A stretch of 64,000 nt of DNA, from NCBI GenBank assembly GCA_009823505.1, contig VZQC01006901.1:16264-80263 (forward strand), read 5' to 3'. A program made the position numbers and the translations under genes. The notes beneath the pieces were generated by a model. The model worked only from the letters and a program-made list of their open reading frames with translations. It searched no databases and had not been told where the DNA came from. The DNA is from Rhizomys pruinosus (lineage: Eukaryota; Chordata; Mammalia; Rodentia; Spalacidae). Every line of letters begins with the position of its first letter. The first letter of the stretch is position 1. Of the stretch, positions 1 to 10,375 are shown piece by piece.

Positions 1-3000
1 GTACACTGGGGAAAAGGAAATAATCAGACTTTTCGAGGCCTATTGGATACTGGTTCTGAGTTGACACTGATCCCAGGAGACCCTAAAAAGCATTGTGGCC
101 CTCCGGTTAAAGTAGGGGCCTATGGAGGTCAGGTGATAAATGGAGTTTTGGCTGAAGTCCGACTCACGGTGGGCCCAGTGGGTCCCAGAACGCATCCCGT
201 AGTTATTTCCCCAGTCCCAGAATGTATAATTGGGATAGATATAATTAGAAATTGGCAGAATCCCCACATTGGTTCCCTGATCTGTGGAGTGAGGGCTATT
301 ATGGTTGGAAAGGCCAAATGGAAACCATTGGTGTTGCCTCTACCAGGGAAAATAGTGAACCAAAAACAGTATCGTATCCCTGGAGGGATTGCGGAGATTA
401 ATGCCACTATCAAGGATTTGAAAGATGCAGGGGTGGTGATTCCTACCACATCTCCATTTAACTCTCCAATTTGGCCTGTGCAAAAGACAGATGGATCATG
501 GAGAATGACAGTTGACTATCGAAAACTCAACCAAGTAGTGACACCAATTGCAGCCGCTGTACCAGATGTGGTGTCCTTACTCGAGCAGATTAATATGTCT
601 CCTGGTACCTGGTATGCAGCTATTGATCTGGCCAATGCTTTTTTCTCAATACCGGTTCATAAGGACCACCAGAAGCAATTTGCTTTCAGCTGGCAAGGCC
701 AACAGTATACCTTTACTGTCTTACCTCAGGGGTATGTTAACTCTCCAGCGTTGTGCCATAACTTAGTTAGAAGGGATCTTGATCGCCTGACTCTTCCACA
801 AAATATCACACTGGTCCACTATATTGATGATGTTATGTTGATTGGACCCAGTGAACAGGAGGTAGCAGCTAGCCTAGACTTGTTGGTAAAGCATATGCGC
901 ATGAGAGGATGGGAAATAAATCCAACTAAAATTCAAGGGCCATCTACCTCGGTGAAGTTTCTAGGAGTTCAGTGGTGTGGAGCATGCAGAGACATTCCTT
1001 CTAAGGTAAAGAATAAGTTGTTGCACCTGGCCCCTCCCTCCACCAAGAAAGAAGCACAACGTCTGGTGGGTCTTTTTGGATTCTGGAGGCAGCACATTCC
1101 TCATCTGGGTGTGTTACTACGACCCATATATCAGGTGACTCGTAAGGCAGCAAACTTTGAGTGGGGCTTGGAACAGGAAAAGGCTCTTCAACAGGTCCAG
1201 GCTGCGGTGCAGGCTGCTCTGCCCCTAGGGCCATATGATCCAGCAGACCCAATGGTGCTTGAGGTATCAGTGGCAGATAGAGATGCTGTCTGGAGTCTGT
1301 GGCAGGCTCCCATAGGGGAATCACAGCGGAGGCCCTTGGGATTTTGGAGCAAGGCTCTACCTTCATCTGCAAACAACTATTCTCCTTTTGAGAGACAGCT
1401 CTTAGCCTGCTATTGGGCCTTAGTGGAAACTGAACGTTTGACAATGGGCCACCAAGTCACCATGCGACCTGAGCTGCCCATCATGAGCTGGGTGTTATCT
1501 GACCCACCAGACCATAAAGTAGGACGTGCACAGCAACAGTCCATTGTCAAATGGAAGTGGTACATACGGGACAGGGCCCGGGCAGGCCCTGAGGGCACAA
1601 GCAAGCTACATGAAGAAGTTGCCCAAATGCCTATGGTTCCCACTCCTGTTACAATGTCTCCTGGGCTTAAGCATGCACCTATGGCTTCATGGGGTTTGCC
1701 CTATGATCAGTTGACTGAGGAAGAGAAGACTAGGGCCTGGTTTACTGATGGTTCTGCACGCTATGCAGGCACCACCCAGAGGTGGACAGCTGCAGCATTA
1801 CAGCCAATTTCTGAAACAACCCTAAAGGACACTGGTGAAGGAAAGTCTTCACAGTGGGCAGAACTTCGGGCAGTGCACATGGTTGTGCATTTTGCCTGGA
1901 AGGAGAAATGGCCAGAGGTTCGATTATATACTGATTCATGGGCTGTAGCCAATGGTTTGGCTGGATGGTCAGGGACTTGGAAGGAGCATGACTGGAAAAT
2001 TGGTGAGAAAGACATTTGGGGAAGAAGTATGTGGATAGAGCTCTCTGAATGGTCAAAGGATGTGAAGATACTTGTGTCTCATGTAAATGCTCATCAAAAG
2101 GTGATCTCAGCAGAGGATGAGTTTAATAATCAAGTAGATCGGATGACTCGTTCTGTGGATTGTCAGCCTCTTTCTCCAGCTATCCCTGTTGTTGCTCAAT
2201 GGGCCCATGAACAAAGTGGTCATGGTGGCAGAGATGGAGGTTATGCATGGGCTCAACAGCATGGACTCCCACTCACTAAGGCTGATCTGGCTACAGCTGC
2301 TGCCGAGTGCCAGATTTGCCAACAGCAGAGACCAACATTGAGCCCCCGATATGGTGCTATTCCCCGGGGTGACCAGCCAGCAACCTGGTGGCAGGTTGAC
2401 TACATTGGACCACTTCCATCATGGAGGGGACAGCGTTTTGTTCTTACAGGAATAGATACTTATTCTGGTTATGGATTTGCCTTTCCTGCACGTAATGCTT
2501 CTGCCAAAACTACCATCCAGGGACTTACGGAATGCCTTATCCACCGTCATGGTATTCCTCACAGCATTGCTTCTGACCAAGGAACTCACTTCACAGCCAA
2601 AGAAGTGCGACTGTGGGCCCATGGTCATGGTATCCACTGGTCTTACCATGTTCCCCACCACCCAGAAGCAGCTGGCTTGATAGAACGATGGAATGGCCTC
2701 TTGAAGACACAGTTACAGCGCCAATTAGGTAGCAATACCCTGGAGGGCTGGGGCAAGGTTCTCCAGCAAGCAGTATATGCTTTGAATCAGCGTCCACTAT
2801 ATGGTACTGTTTCTCCTATAGCCAGAATTCATGGGTCCAGGAACCAAGGGGTGGAAGTGGGAATGATTCCACTCACTATCACCCCTAGTGACCCAGTAGG
2901 AAAATTTTTGCTTCCTGTACCCACGACCTTGCGTTCTGCTGGTCTAGACGTTTTGGCTCCAATGGGGGGAGTGCTTTTGCCAGGAGATACAGCAAACGTT

Positions 3001-3435
3001 CTATTGAACTGGAAGCTAAGACTTCCCCCTGGCCACTTCGGGCTTCTACTGCCTTTAAGCCAACAGGCTAAGGAAGGAATAACAGTAGTAGGAGGAGTGA
3101 TTGATCCAGACTACCATGGGGAAATTGGACTTTTTCTCCACAATGGGGGCAAGGAAGATTATGTCTGGAAGGCAGGAGATGCTGTAGGGCGCCTTCTGGT
3201 GCTACCATGTCCTATGATTAAGGTCAATGGGAAACTCCAACAACCCAAACCAGACAGGACAATAAATGGCCCAGACCCTTCAGGGATGAAGGTATGGGTC
3301 ACTCCTCCAGGGAAAGAGCCAAGACCTGCAGAGGTGCTTGCTGATGGCGGAGGAAATACAGAATGGGTAGTAGAAGAAGGTAGTCATAAATATCAGCTGA
3401 AGCCACGGGACCAGTTGCAGAAACGTGGATTATAA
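1..3435 (+). CDS. pol: ERV-L-type endogenous retrovirus pol polyprotein, 5' end cut by the window
   Basis: The frame is open from base 1 to a TAA at 3433-3435, 1144 codons with no stop or frameshift; the true start lies outside the window. Domains in order, counting the codon at base 1 as residue 1: aspartic protease with D-T-G at about residue 16; reverse transcriptase with LPQG (721-732) and YIDD (820-831); RNase H with acidic residues at 583, 621 and 645; integrase with an HHCC finger (His 736/741, Cys 770/773) and a D-D-35-E triad at 800, 859 and 895; then dUTPase with an S-A-G-L-D motif (Asp 983) and a G-V-I-D-x-D-Y motif (1033-1038). A dUTPase downstream of the integrase core and the absence of env are hallmarks of ERV-L (class III, HERV-L/MuERV-L). 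The dUTPase lacks an obvious glycine-rich last motif. The final 50 residues look like an integrase C-terminal domain. A young, little-decayed provirus is inferred. Confidence 0.93.
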   Translation, partial: VHWGKGNNQTFRGLLDTGSELTLIPGDPKKHCGPPVKVGAYGGQVINGVLAEVRLTVGPVGPRTHPVVISPVPECIIGIDIIRNWQNPHIGSLICGVRAIMVGKAKWKPLVLPLPGKIVNQKQYRIPGGIAEINATIKDLKDAGVVIPTTSPFNSPIWPVQKTDGSWRMTVDYRKLNQVVTPIAAAVPDVVSLLEQINMSPGTWYAAIDLANAFFSIPVHKDHQKQFAFSWQGQQYTFTVLPQGYVNSPALCHNLVRRDLDRLTLPQNITLVHYIDDVMLIGPSEQEVAASLDLLVKHMRMRGWEINPTKIQGPSTSVKFLGVQWCGACRDIPSKVKNKLLHLAPPSTKKEAQRLVGLFGFWRQHIPHLGVLLRPIYQVTRKAANFEWGLEQEKALQQVQAAVQAALPLGPYDPADPMVLEVSVADRDAVWSLWQAPIGESQRRPLGFWSKALPSSANNYSPFERQLLACYWALVETERLTMGHQVTMRPELPIMSWVLSDPPDHKVGRAQQQSIVKWKWYIRDRARAGPEGTSKLHEEVAQMPMVPTPVTMSPGLKHAPMASWGLPYDQLTEEEKTRAWFTDGSARYAGTTQRWTAAALQPISETTLKDTGEGKSSQWAELRAVHMVVHFAWKEKWPEVRLYTDSWAVANGLAGWSGTWKEHDWKIGEKDIWGRSMWIELSEWSKDVKILVSHVNAHQKVISAEDEFNNQVDRMTRSVDCQPLSPAIPVVAQWAHEQSGHGGRDGGYAWAQQHGLPLTKADLATAAAECQICQQQRPTLSPRYGAIPRGDQPATWWQVDYIGPLPSWRGQRFVLTGIDTYSGYGFAFPARNASAKTTIQGLTECLIHRHGIPHSIASDQGTHFTAKEVRLWAHGHGIHWSYHVPHHPEAAGLIERWNGLLKTQLQRQLGSNTLEGWGKVLQQAVYALNQRPLYGTVSPIARIHGSRNQGVEVGMIPLTITPSDPVGKFLLPVPTTLRSAGLDVLAPMGGVLLPGDTANVLLNWKLRLPPGHFGLLLPLSQQAKEGITVVGGVIDPDYHGEIGLFLHNGGKEDYVWKAGDAVGRLLVLPCPMIKVNGKLQQPKPDRTINGPDPSGMKVWVTPPGKEPRPAEVLADGGGNTEWVVEEGSHKYQLKPRDQLQKRGL

Positions 3436-3769
3436 TAGATATTAACCTTCGTCCTATTTGGTTAAGAATGTGCTTGTTTATATATGTATATATATATATG
3501 TATATATGTATGTATATTAAGTGGATACTTGTGTTCCCCTTTGAATGTGCAACTGAGATATGTGTTAAGTGTTGTCATATTTAGGTTATTAGATACTGAA
3601 GGACTAAGTTCTTCTCAAGGACATTACCACCTACTCTAAGATATAATGCTTTGCTATTGCACATGAGATACTTATAACATGTTAGGTGGAATTATGACCC
3701 TGCCATCGTTTGCAATTGACATTTAAGCAGAGGCTATTTATTGGGTGTCAAGTTGACAAGGGGTGGACT
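3436..3769 (+). other. ERV-L untranslated region between pol and the 3' LTR
   Basis: No env-like frame is present in these 334 bases, as expected for ERV-L. A TA/TG-rich simple repeat occupies about 3479-3520. A short purine-rich run just before 3770 (AAGGGGTGGA, 3759-3768) is the only candidate polypurine tract and it is imperfect. Confidence 0.6.
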
Positions 3770-3900
3770 TGTCATGGTTAATCCTGGGTGTCAACTTGAC
3801 TGGACTAAGGAACAAATAAGAGAAAAGGGTCTTCTGATTGGACCACCTCAACCCGGATGGCCCACCCCAAATGTGGGTGTTACCTTCTGCCGGCAGGCAG

Positions 3901-3907
3901 TATTTAA
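3901..3907 (+). promoter_or_regulatory. TATA-like box in the ERV-L LTR
   Basis: TATTTAA lies about 130 bp into the LTR and 260 bp upstream of the poly(A) signal, the layout of a U3/R boundary. Position and motif only; no transcription start can be seen. Confidence 0.45.
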
Positions 3908-4167
3908 GGCCACGGCAGCGGGAGCTGGTCCCTTTTCCTTCTTCCTGCGGCTTGCCTCTCTCTCATCTGGTGAGTTTGCCTTGCTGCTGTGATCAACCTT
4001 TCGGATCCCAGCGTGTACTGAGACTGGCAGATCTCCTGGAATCCATTCGGGCCTTCAGCACTAGACTGGGACTCCTGAGACATCCAGCCTTGCGGACTGA
4101 GCAGTTCCCTGGATTCCCGGCCTCTCCAGTTCGGCGCTACTGTTGAGCTCCGTCACGTGAACAAATC

Positions 4168-4173
4168 AATAAA
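4168..4173 (+). terminator. Poly(A) signal in the ERV-L LTR
   Basis: AATAAA at 4168-4173, about 65 bp before the LTR end. It would define the end of R for this LTR. Confidence 0.6.
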
Positions 4174-4237
4174 TTGTATATAGTTATATATATTCATCCT
4201 GTTGCTTCTGTTTCTTTAGAGAACCCTGACTAATACA

Positions 4238-5374
4238 AGATTCAATGCAATCCCAATCAAAATCTAATTCTTCACAGAACTAGAAAAAAGCATCCTAAAA
4301 TTAATATGGAAATAGAAAAGTCCTGGGATACCCAAAGCAACCATGAGCACAAAAAGCAATGCAGGGGGGATTGCTATACCAGATTTCAAACAATATTACA
4401 GAGCTATCGTCATAAAAAAAGCATGGTACTGGCACAAAAATAGACCCATAGATCAATGAAACATAATTGAAGACCTAAACATGAGTATCTGCAATTTCAG
4501 CCACTGGACATTTGATGAAGGGGGCCAAGACCACTCAATGGTGGAAAGATAGCATCCTCAGCACAGGTGCTGGCAAAACTGGATCTCCACCTGTAGAAGA
4601 ATGAAATTAGACCCTTACCTTTCATCTTGCACAAAAGTCAACTCCAAATGGATCAAAGATCTCAATGTGAAATCTGAAACTCCGAAGCTGTTAAAATAAA
4701 ACCTTTGCAGCAACCTACAAAATATAGGCATAGGAAATGACTTTCTAAATTGGACTTTAGTTACACGGTAATTAAGGTCAACAATCAACAAGTTGAGAAC
4801 TCATTAAATCAAAAAGTTTCTGCACAGAAAAACAACAAAGGAAATAGAAAACCCACAGAATGGGAGAAAAATCTTCACCAGCAACACATCTGACAGAGGT
4901 TTAACATCCAGAATATATAAGGAACTCAAGAAAAAAAAACAAAGAAATAAGTGACCCAATTAAAAGATGGGCTAAGGATCTGAATAGAGAATTCTCAAAA
5001 GAATAAACAAAGATAGCTAAGAAACATCTTAAAAAGTGTTCAACATCATTAGTAATAAGAGAAATGTAAATTAAAACCACTTTAAGATTTCATCTTACCC
5101 TAGTCAAACTGGCTAAGATCAAGAGAACAAATGATACCAAATGCTGGACAGGATGTGGGGACAGGGGAATGCACATTCCTGCTGTTGGGATTGCAAGCTC
5201 ATGCAACCCTTATGGAAAGAAATATGGAGAACTCTTAAAAAACTAAAAATGAACCTACCATTTGACCTGGTTATACCACTCCTTGGCATATACCCAAAGG
5301 ACTCGACCTACTGCAGAGATACTTGTACATCCATGTTTGTTGCTGCTCTTTTCACAATATTAAGAAATGGAAGC
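4238..5374 (+). mobile_element. L1 ORF2 fragment, sense, decayed
   Basis: Begins with the L1 ORF2 stretch around GATTCAATGCAATCCCAATC and runs through the C-terminal half of ORF2. The cysteine-rich tail region is recognisable at 5141-5370 in one frame, with the typical residues of the GxLxHCWWxCK and LLGIYPK blocks, partly substituted. Many stops and indels elsewhere. The 5' side is interrupted by the ERV-L provirus and the 3' side ends at an ambiguous base at 5375. Confidence 0.85.
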
Positions 5375-5735
5375 NAAAAGAAATCACAATAACTAGGTGT
5401 ACCAGTCACTGATTTTAAGGAGCATATTAAAATATACACAATTTTGAATCAACGTACATTTCTGAAATTTTCAACTATATAAAGTCAAAGTACATAATTG
5501 TCAAAGTATATAATAGTCAAAATGAAGGTATTACATATAATTGAAGTGTGACCAAATATGTTATTAAAATACATGTTATTTAAATACTATATAATTAAAT
5601 TATATGACTAAACAACTTCAGTTGTGTGTGTGACTCTGTGTGTGTGTGTGTGTGTGCATGTGTGTATGTGTGTGTGTATGCGTGTAATGGGAGGAAGAGA
5701 ATGAAATAGAGAGGTGATTATAAATGTGCCAAGGT
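5375..5735. other. Ambiguous base, then unassigned AT-rich sequence with a (TG)n run
   Basis: Base 5375 is n, inside what should be continuous L1 sequence. The following 360 bases are AT-rich and not L1, with a TG-rich microsatellite at about 5621-5690. No gene seen. Confidence 0.6.
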
Positions 5736-5996
5736 GGGCTGGAGAGATGGCCTGGCGGTTAAGAGCGCCGACCGCTCTTACAGAGGACCCGGGTTCGATC
5801 CCCAGCACCCACATGGCGGCTGAGAACCGTCTGAAACTCCAATTCCAGGAGAACTCCAGTTCCAGGGGAATCCGAGACCCGCTTCTGACCTCCGCGGCAT
5901 TGCACGACACGAGTGCACAGACCTGCATGCAGACAGTACATTCATACACATACAGAAATAAATAAAATTAATAAAAAAAAAAAAATTTAAAAAAAG
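5736..5996 (+). mobile_element. B3-type (B2 superfamily) SINE, long-spacer form
   Basis: tRNA-derived head GGGCTGGAGAGATGG with box A-like sequence and a perfect box B core (GGTTCGATCC at about 5792), then the B3-type body and an A-rich tail. Carries the doubled TCCAATTCCAGGAGAAC / TCCAGTTCCAGGGGAA motif that splits these SINEs into two forms. Little diverged, so recent. Confidence 0.88.
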
Positions 5997-6473
5997 AAAA
6001 TGTGGTACATTTATTCAATGGAGTTCTACTCATCAGAAAATTAAGATGAAGTCATGAAATTTGCAAGTAAATGGATGGAAGTAGAAACCTGTTATGCTAA
6101 GTGAAGTAACACAGACTCAGAAAAACCAACGACATATGTTGTCCTTCCTTTGTGGATCCTAGCGCCAAAGCCTTATATGTGAGTATATATCCTGATGTAA
6201 CTGTAGGAACCAAGAAAATTGAAAGGAAACAGAGAGGTAAAGTTAGTCCAACAACCTAATGACAAATTACACATACAGTACCTCTACATGAGTCCATGTG
6301 CATAGCTGAGGGCTATATATCAAGAAATTGTGTCAGACAGGAGAAACCTTCCTTTGAGGTGATTGCCAGGGTAGTTTAAGAGACTCCCCAAATTACACAG
6401 GTTATTGCTACAGCCCTTGACTGCCTCCCAGAACTTGGAGGTAAGACCCTATTTGTAGACAATCCCCTAGGTC
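5997..6473 (+). mobile_element. L1 ORF2 end and 3' UTR-like sequence, sense
   Basis: Resumes the L1 after the SINE at AATGTGGTACATTTATTCAA and continues through the end of ORF2 to about 6175. The remainder to 6473 looks like 3' UTR but I cannot place its subfamily. Confidence 0.65.
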
Positions 6474-6778
6474 TGCTGGGGAATTTCTTGGTCTGACCGA
6501 GAATGAAAGGGGGTGAGAGGTGCAGAGTCAAGACGCAGACCCTGGGAGTTGGGTAAATGCAGGCAGATGGTGAGCTGCCGAGGACTCGTTTATTGGGGGC
6601 AAGGTTAGGGTTTATGTACTGTTCTCACTCCTCTCTCCTCTTGAGTGCAGTTATCATGTCGCCTTGTGATTGGCCCAGGTCTGCGACTCAGCTGCTTGTA
6701 TGGTCTGGCCTGCCTAGGGCAGGGCAGGTTGATGAGGGACAAGCTCTGAGCAGGTGCACTGCATAATTCTCAGCGAAA
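6474..6778 (-). mobile_element. LTR-like sequence, possible solo LTR
   Basis: On the minus strand it has a TATA-like TACATAAACC, then AATAAAC about 30 bases on, then a stretch ending CCCCAGCA at 6474, the arrangement of a retroviral U3-R-U5. The outer boundary near 6778 is a guess and no TSD was found. Flanking sequence on both sides seems to belong to one older repeat. Confidence 0.35.
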
Positions 6779-7754
6779 AGGCTACTATACCTATTGCTGA
6801 AGATGGGATGTGCTTCGGAGACCACGTTTGGAGCAATGGAGCTGAAACTGACCTGGAAGCCACCTTCCCTGAAGGCCAGTTCTCATAGCTTAGGAGAGCA
6901 TTATAGAAGTTGCTAAGGGAGAAGACCAACTGATGGTCCAACCCCAGCTTTAGGACCAAATATCCACATCAATGATTGGCACAGCATACGACATTGGTAC
7001 AGTGGGGGCACTTTTATTTTGGGAGCAATCAATGGCTACCTAATTGGACTTACCACTCAATGGGAGGAAACGTTTATGGTACTATAAACTTAGCCAAATA
7101 GACATGGAGGGAGGGATTATAGATCTTAGAGAAACCCCAAAGCTGGCACATCCCTAGACTACTGTAATATCTTACTAAGTGCAAAATATGTATCCTAACA
7201 TTTACAGTTATGTATCTCAGCCACAACTCATCAAAGCAGCTTCTTTTGCACAGGAGGGAGATTATGTCTGTGTACCACAACTGGTGACATGCAGACACTG
7301 TCTGTGAATTACTCCAAGCCTAAGTGGCACATCTACAATGCAACTTCTACACCTAATAAGAGATAACAAGGACACTAATGAATCAACTCTCACTAAGGAA
7401 GCTCTTTCATGCAACGGAAGGCCAGAAACACAAAAGGCCACAAACAGCCAAAGCGTGGAGATTAGGAGTCAGCAGAGCATAGCATGATAGGGGAGAGACA
7501 GGCCTTAAATATCCTCAGAAACCTGGAGAACCAGGGGGGGTTCTGACTTTCATTCCAACCATGTTCATTGATAGAGGCCAGAAAAGGTTTATGGAGACAG
7601 GATGGTTAATAGATACAGGACTGATAGTCTTCAGACCTTCTAATGAGTCATCATGCTTGACAACACACAGAATGGTACATTTCAAATAGCTAGTGGAACT
7701 GATTTTGAATGCACCCGATAGAAGAAAAAATGCTTGGAGTACACGATATTCATT
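6779..7754. other. No gene; probable old interspersed repeat, unclassified
   Basis: Moderately GC sequence with no credible reading frame. The stretch around 6840-7110 resembles mid-repetitive rodent sequence of the L1 3' UTR type, but I could not assign a family. Nothing else recognised to 7754. Confidence 0.35.
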
Positions 7755-7768
7755 GAAATCTCACATTG

Positions 7769-7927
7769 GCCAGGCGTGGTGGTGCACACCTTTAATTCTA
7801 GCACTCGGGAGGCAGAGGCAGGTGGATCTTTGTGAGTTCAAGGCCAGCCTGGTCTACAGAGCGAGTTCCAGGACAGCTGGGGCTACAAGGAGACCTTTTT
7901 TTGTCTTGAAAAGACAAAAAAAAAAAA
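7769..7927 (+). mobile_element. B1 SINE with exact 14-bp TSD
   Basis: Full 7SL-derived B1 beginning GCCAGGCGTGGTGGTGCAC with an A-rich tail. GAAATCTCACATTG is repeated exactly at 7755-7768 and 7928-7941. Confidence 0.92.
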
Positions 7928-7941
7928 GAAATCTCACATTG

Positions 7942-8374
7942 TAACCCATAAGGATGTACAAATATGGGCTATATATGTATATATATATATATCACATATA
8001 TATATGTATATATATCACATATATATGTGTGTGAAAAAAAGCATGATATACGCACAATTAAGTTATATCATATACACAGTGCTACATAAATAAAGAATAT
8101 TGAAAACATTCTCAGGGAATGAGAAGCAAGTTTAGGATGCAGTACTTGGGGTAGGTCTGAGTGGAGAAAGCAGGAGCTCTGCAGGTGCAGAGGAGTGTGG
8201 AAAGAGCATTCACAAGATATAGCTGCATAATTAGAAGCAAGAAAGAATCAGTGTGCTGGGTGAACATTGTGGGTGAATGTACAGTTTAGAATAATTTCTG
8301 TAACTTAGGGATTCATGGAGCATGAAAGGGAGCAAACTAGACCACTTCAAAGCATGCCATTTGGGCATAGATGT
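7942..8374. other. Unassigned sequence with a (TA)n/(ATATAC)n run
   Basis: TA-rich simple repeat at about 7969-8035; the rest is unique-looking with no coding potential. Confidence 0.55.
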
Positions 8375-8738
8375 TGTGGTGGTTTGAATGAGAATGTCCC
8401 CCATAGTCTTCAAGTATTCAGACATTTTGTCCCCATTTGGTGGCGATGTTCTGGGAGATCTTATAAGGTGTGGCCATGCTGGAGGAAGTACATCACTGGG
8501 GGCTGGCTTAGTGAGTTCAGTAAGCCTTGCAGGCTCCAGTTGCTCTCTCTTGGCTTCCTGTGCTCATTGGAAGATGTGAACCTTGGCTTTCTGCTCCAGC
8601 CCTGGCCACCATGCCTCCCTGCCACAATGGACTCTAATTCCCTGGAACTGTGAATTGTAAGCTCAAATAAACTCTTCCTTTTATAAATTCCCTTGGTCGT
8701 GATGGTTTTATCACAGCAACAGGAAAGTGACTAATACA
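8375..8738 (+). mobile_element. MaLR-type solo LTR (MT/ORR1-like)
   Basis: Starts TGTGGTGGTTTGAATGAGAA and ends GTGACTAATACA, typical of rodent MaLR (ERVL-MaLR) LTRs. AAATAAA poly(A) signal near 8666. The flanking five bases are GATGT before and AATGT after, a TSD with one mismatch. Confidence 0.8.
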
Positions 8739-8772
8739 AATGTCTTTTGAAAAAAAAATTAAAGGCACTTTC

Positions 8773-9017
8773 TGGGGCTGGAGAGATAGCCTAGTGGTTA
8801 AGAGCACCGACTGCTCTTACAGAGGACCCGGGTTCGATCCCCAGCACCCACATGGCGGCTAAGAACCATCTGTAACTCCAATTCCAGGAGAACTCCAGTT
8901 CCAAGGGAATCTGAAACCCTCTTCTGACCTCCGAGGCATTTTACGACACGGGTGCACAGACCTACATGCAGACAGTACACTCATACACATACAAAAATAA
9001 ATAAAATAAAAAAAATT
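8773..9017 (+). mobile_element. B3-type SINE, long-spacer form, with TSD
   Basis: Full-length head, box B core GGTTCGATCC, doubled TTCCAGG motif and A-rich tail. TAAAGGCACTTTC is repeated exactly at 8760-8772 and 9018-9030. Confidence 0.9.
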
Positions 9018-9030
9018 TAAAGGCACTTTC

Positions 9031-9578
9031 AAATGCACTGAGGAATGGCAATGGTGCTTTGGAGCTCGCTTTTTCTTCACAAAAGGAGAAACAGCCCATG
9101 TGGAAGGTGTGCTCCCTGAACGAAAGGAAACCAACAACCTTATCACACAGAGGGAAAGTTGGGACCCTGAGAGTCATCACAGACACACTTTGTTCAGATC
9201 ATTTGTCTTTAACCTCCCCAGAGTCCAGTGACTTTTCACACTTGTGTTTTTCATCAGTCTAGTATAAAAGAATCCAGGTCCTGCTCCTTCTTTAGTCTCT
9301 GTTTTCTTAGGAAGGCCCTGCATCACATGAAGTTTGTATGCTCTTCTCTTGCAGAACTTATGTTGATCTAAATCATAGGACAAGGTGAAACATCCTGAAG
9401 ATAAAGCAAAAATTTTGTTTTCCCTCCTAGGTTGGAAAACTGAGAAATGCACTGGAGTGGAGGGTGGGCCAGAGGGGAAGGTGCTCACATGTCATTTTCG
9501 AGGAGCCTGAAAGACCTGCATCTATCATTCCACTAACACGAGCATGTTAAAAAAAACATCAAAACTTTTAATGCACAG
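9031..9578. other. Unassigned, no gene seen
   Basis: Non-repetitive-looking sequence with only short chance frames and no splice or domain evidence. Confidence 0.5.
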
Positions 9579-10177
9579 TGTATTAGTCACTTGTCTGTTG
9601 CTGTGATAAAACCACCATGACCAAGGGAACTTAGAAGAAGAAGAGTTTATTTGAAGTTACAATTGACGGTTCTAGGGAATTAGAGTCCATTGTGGTGGGA
9701 GGCATGGTGGCAGGAGCTGGAGCAGAAAGCCAAGGTTCACATCTTCCAATGAGCACAGGAAGAAGAGAGAACAACTGGAGCCTGGCAAGGCTTATTAAAC
9801 TCTCTAAGCCCGCCCCCAGTGACGTACTTCCTCTAGGATGGCCACACCTTCTGATAACTCCCCAAACAGAGCCACCAACTGGGGACAAAATGTCTGAATA
9901 CTTGGAGAGATGGCTCAGCAGTTAAGAGCACCGACTGCTCTTGCAGAGGACCTGGGTTCAATTCCTAGCACCCACATGGAGACTAAGAACCGTCTTTAAC
10001 TCCAGTTCCAGGGGGATCTGACACCCTCTTCTGACCTCCGCAGCATTGCACGACATGGGTGCACCAACCTACATGTAGACAGTACACTCATACACATAAA
10101 AAATAAAAAATAAAAAAATTTTAAAAATGTCTGAATACTTGAATCCTATGGGGGACATTCTCATTCATACCACCACA
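9579..10177 (-). mobile_element. MaLR-type solo LTR with exact 5-bp TSD, interrupted by a SINE
   Basis: Minus-strand relative of the LTR at 8375: reads TGTGGTGG from 10177 and ends CTAATACA at 9579. CACAG flanks it exactly at 9574-9578 and 10178-10182, the 5-bp TSD expected for ERVL-group elements. A B3-type SINE sits inside. Confidence 0.88.
9904..10123 (+). mobile_element. B3-type SINE, short-spacer form, inside an LTR, 17-bp TSD
   Basis: Starts GGAGAGATGGCTCAG, lacking the first few bases of the usual head, with a single TTCCAGG motif. AAAATGTCTGAATACTT is repeated exactly at 9887-9903 and 10124-10140. The insertion post-dates the LTR. Confidence 0.92.
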
Positions 10178-10208
10178 CACAGTATTATTATGCAGAGTAA
10201 AGAGATAA

Positions 10209-10211
<3 letters not shown>

Positions 10212-10244
<33 letters not shown>
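10212..10244. repeat. (CA)n microsatellite
   Basis: About 16 uninterrupted CA units directly upstream of an old B1-like element. Confidence 0.95.
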
Positions 10245-10248
<4 letters not shown>

Positions 10249-10375
10249 AGGCGTAGTAGCTCATGACTACAAACATAGCATATGGAAAGTTGAGGCAGGA
10301 GGAGAAGTGAAAATGTAAGGCCAGCCTGGGCTACACACTCAGTTCCAGGCCAGTCTGTTTTGAACAACAACACCA
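10245..10375 (+). mobile_element. Old B1-like (7SL-derived) SINE
   Basis: Retains the B1 order CCAGGCGTAGTAGCTCATGA ... GAGGCAGGAGGA ... AAGGCCAGCCTGGGCTACAC with many substitutions. Probably a proto-B1 age class. Confidence 0.65.

Larger units (their letters stand above)
3770..4237 (+). mobile_element. 3' LTR of the ERV-L element (MLT2/HERV-L-like LTR)
   Basis: Starts TGTCATGGTTAAT and ends CTGACTAATACA, so it has the TG...CA termini of an LTR and is 468 bp long. The opening (TGGTTAATCCTGGGTGTCAA) and the end (AGAACCCTGACTAATACA) match what I know of MLT2-class LTRs of ERV-L elements. It follows the pol frame directly, with a TATA-like box and a poly(A) signal at the expected places. The 5' LTR is outside the window, so LTR-LTR divergence cannot be measured here. 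Sequence downstream is L1 ORF2, so the provirus appears to have inserted into an L1. Confidence 0.8.

Noticed and set aside
1001..1444. 147-codon minus-strand frame within pol
   Set aside because: Lies opposite the conserved RT/RNase H frame and has no features of its own.
3838..4146. 102-codon frame within the LTR as a possible env or accessory gene
   Set aside because: It lies wholly inside the LTR, has no signal peptide or membrane segment, and ERV-L elements lack env.
5608..5965. Frames of 60-120 codons over B3-type SINEs on either strand, seen at many places (for example 12211-12447, 55301-55576)
   Set aside because: The same short peptide patterns recur at every SINE copy; they are translations of the SINE.
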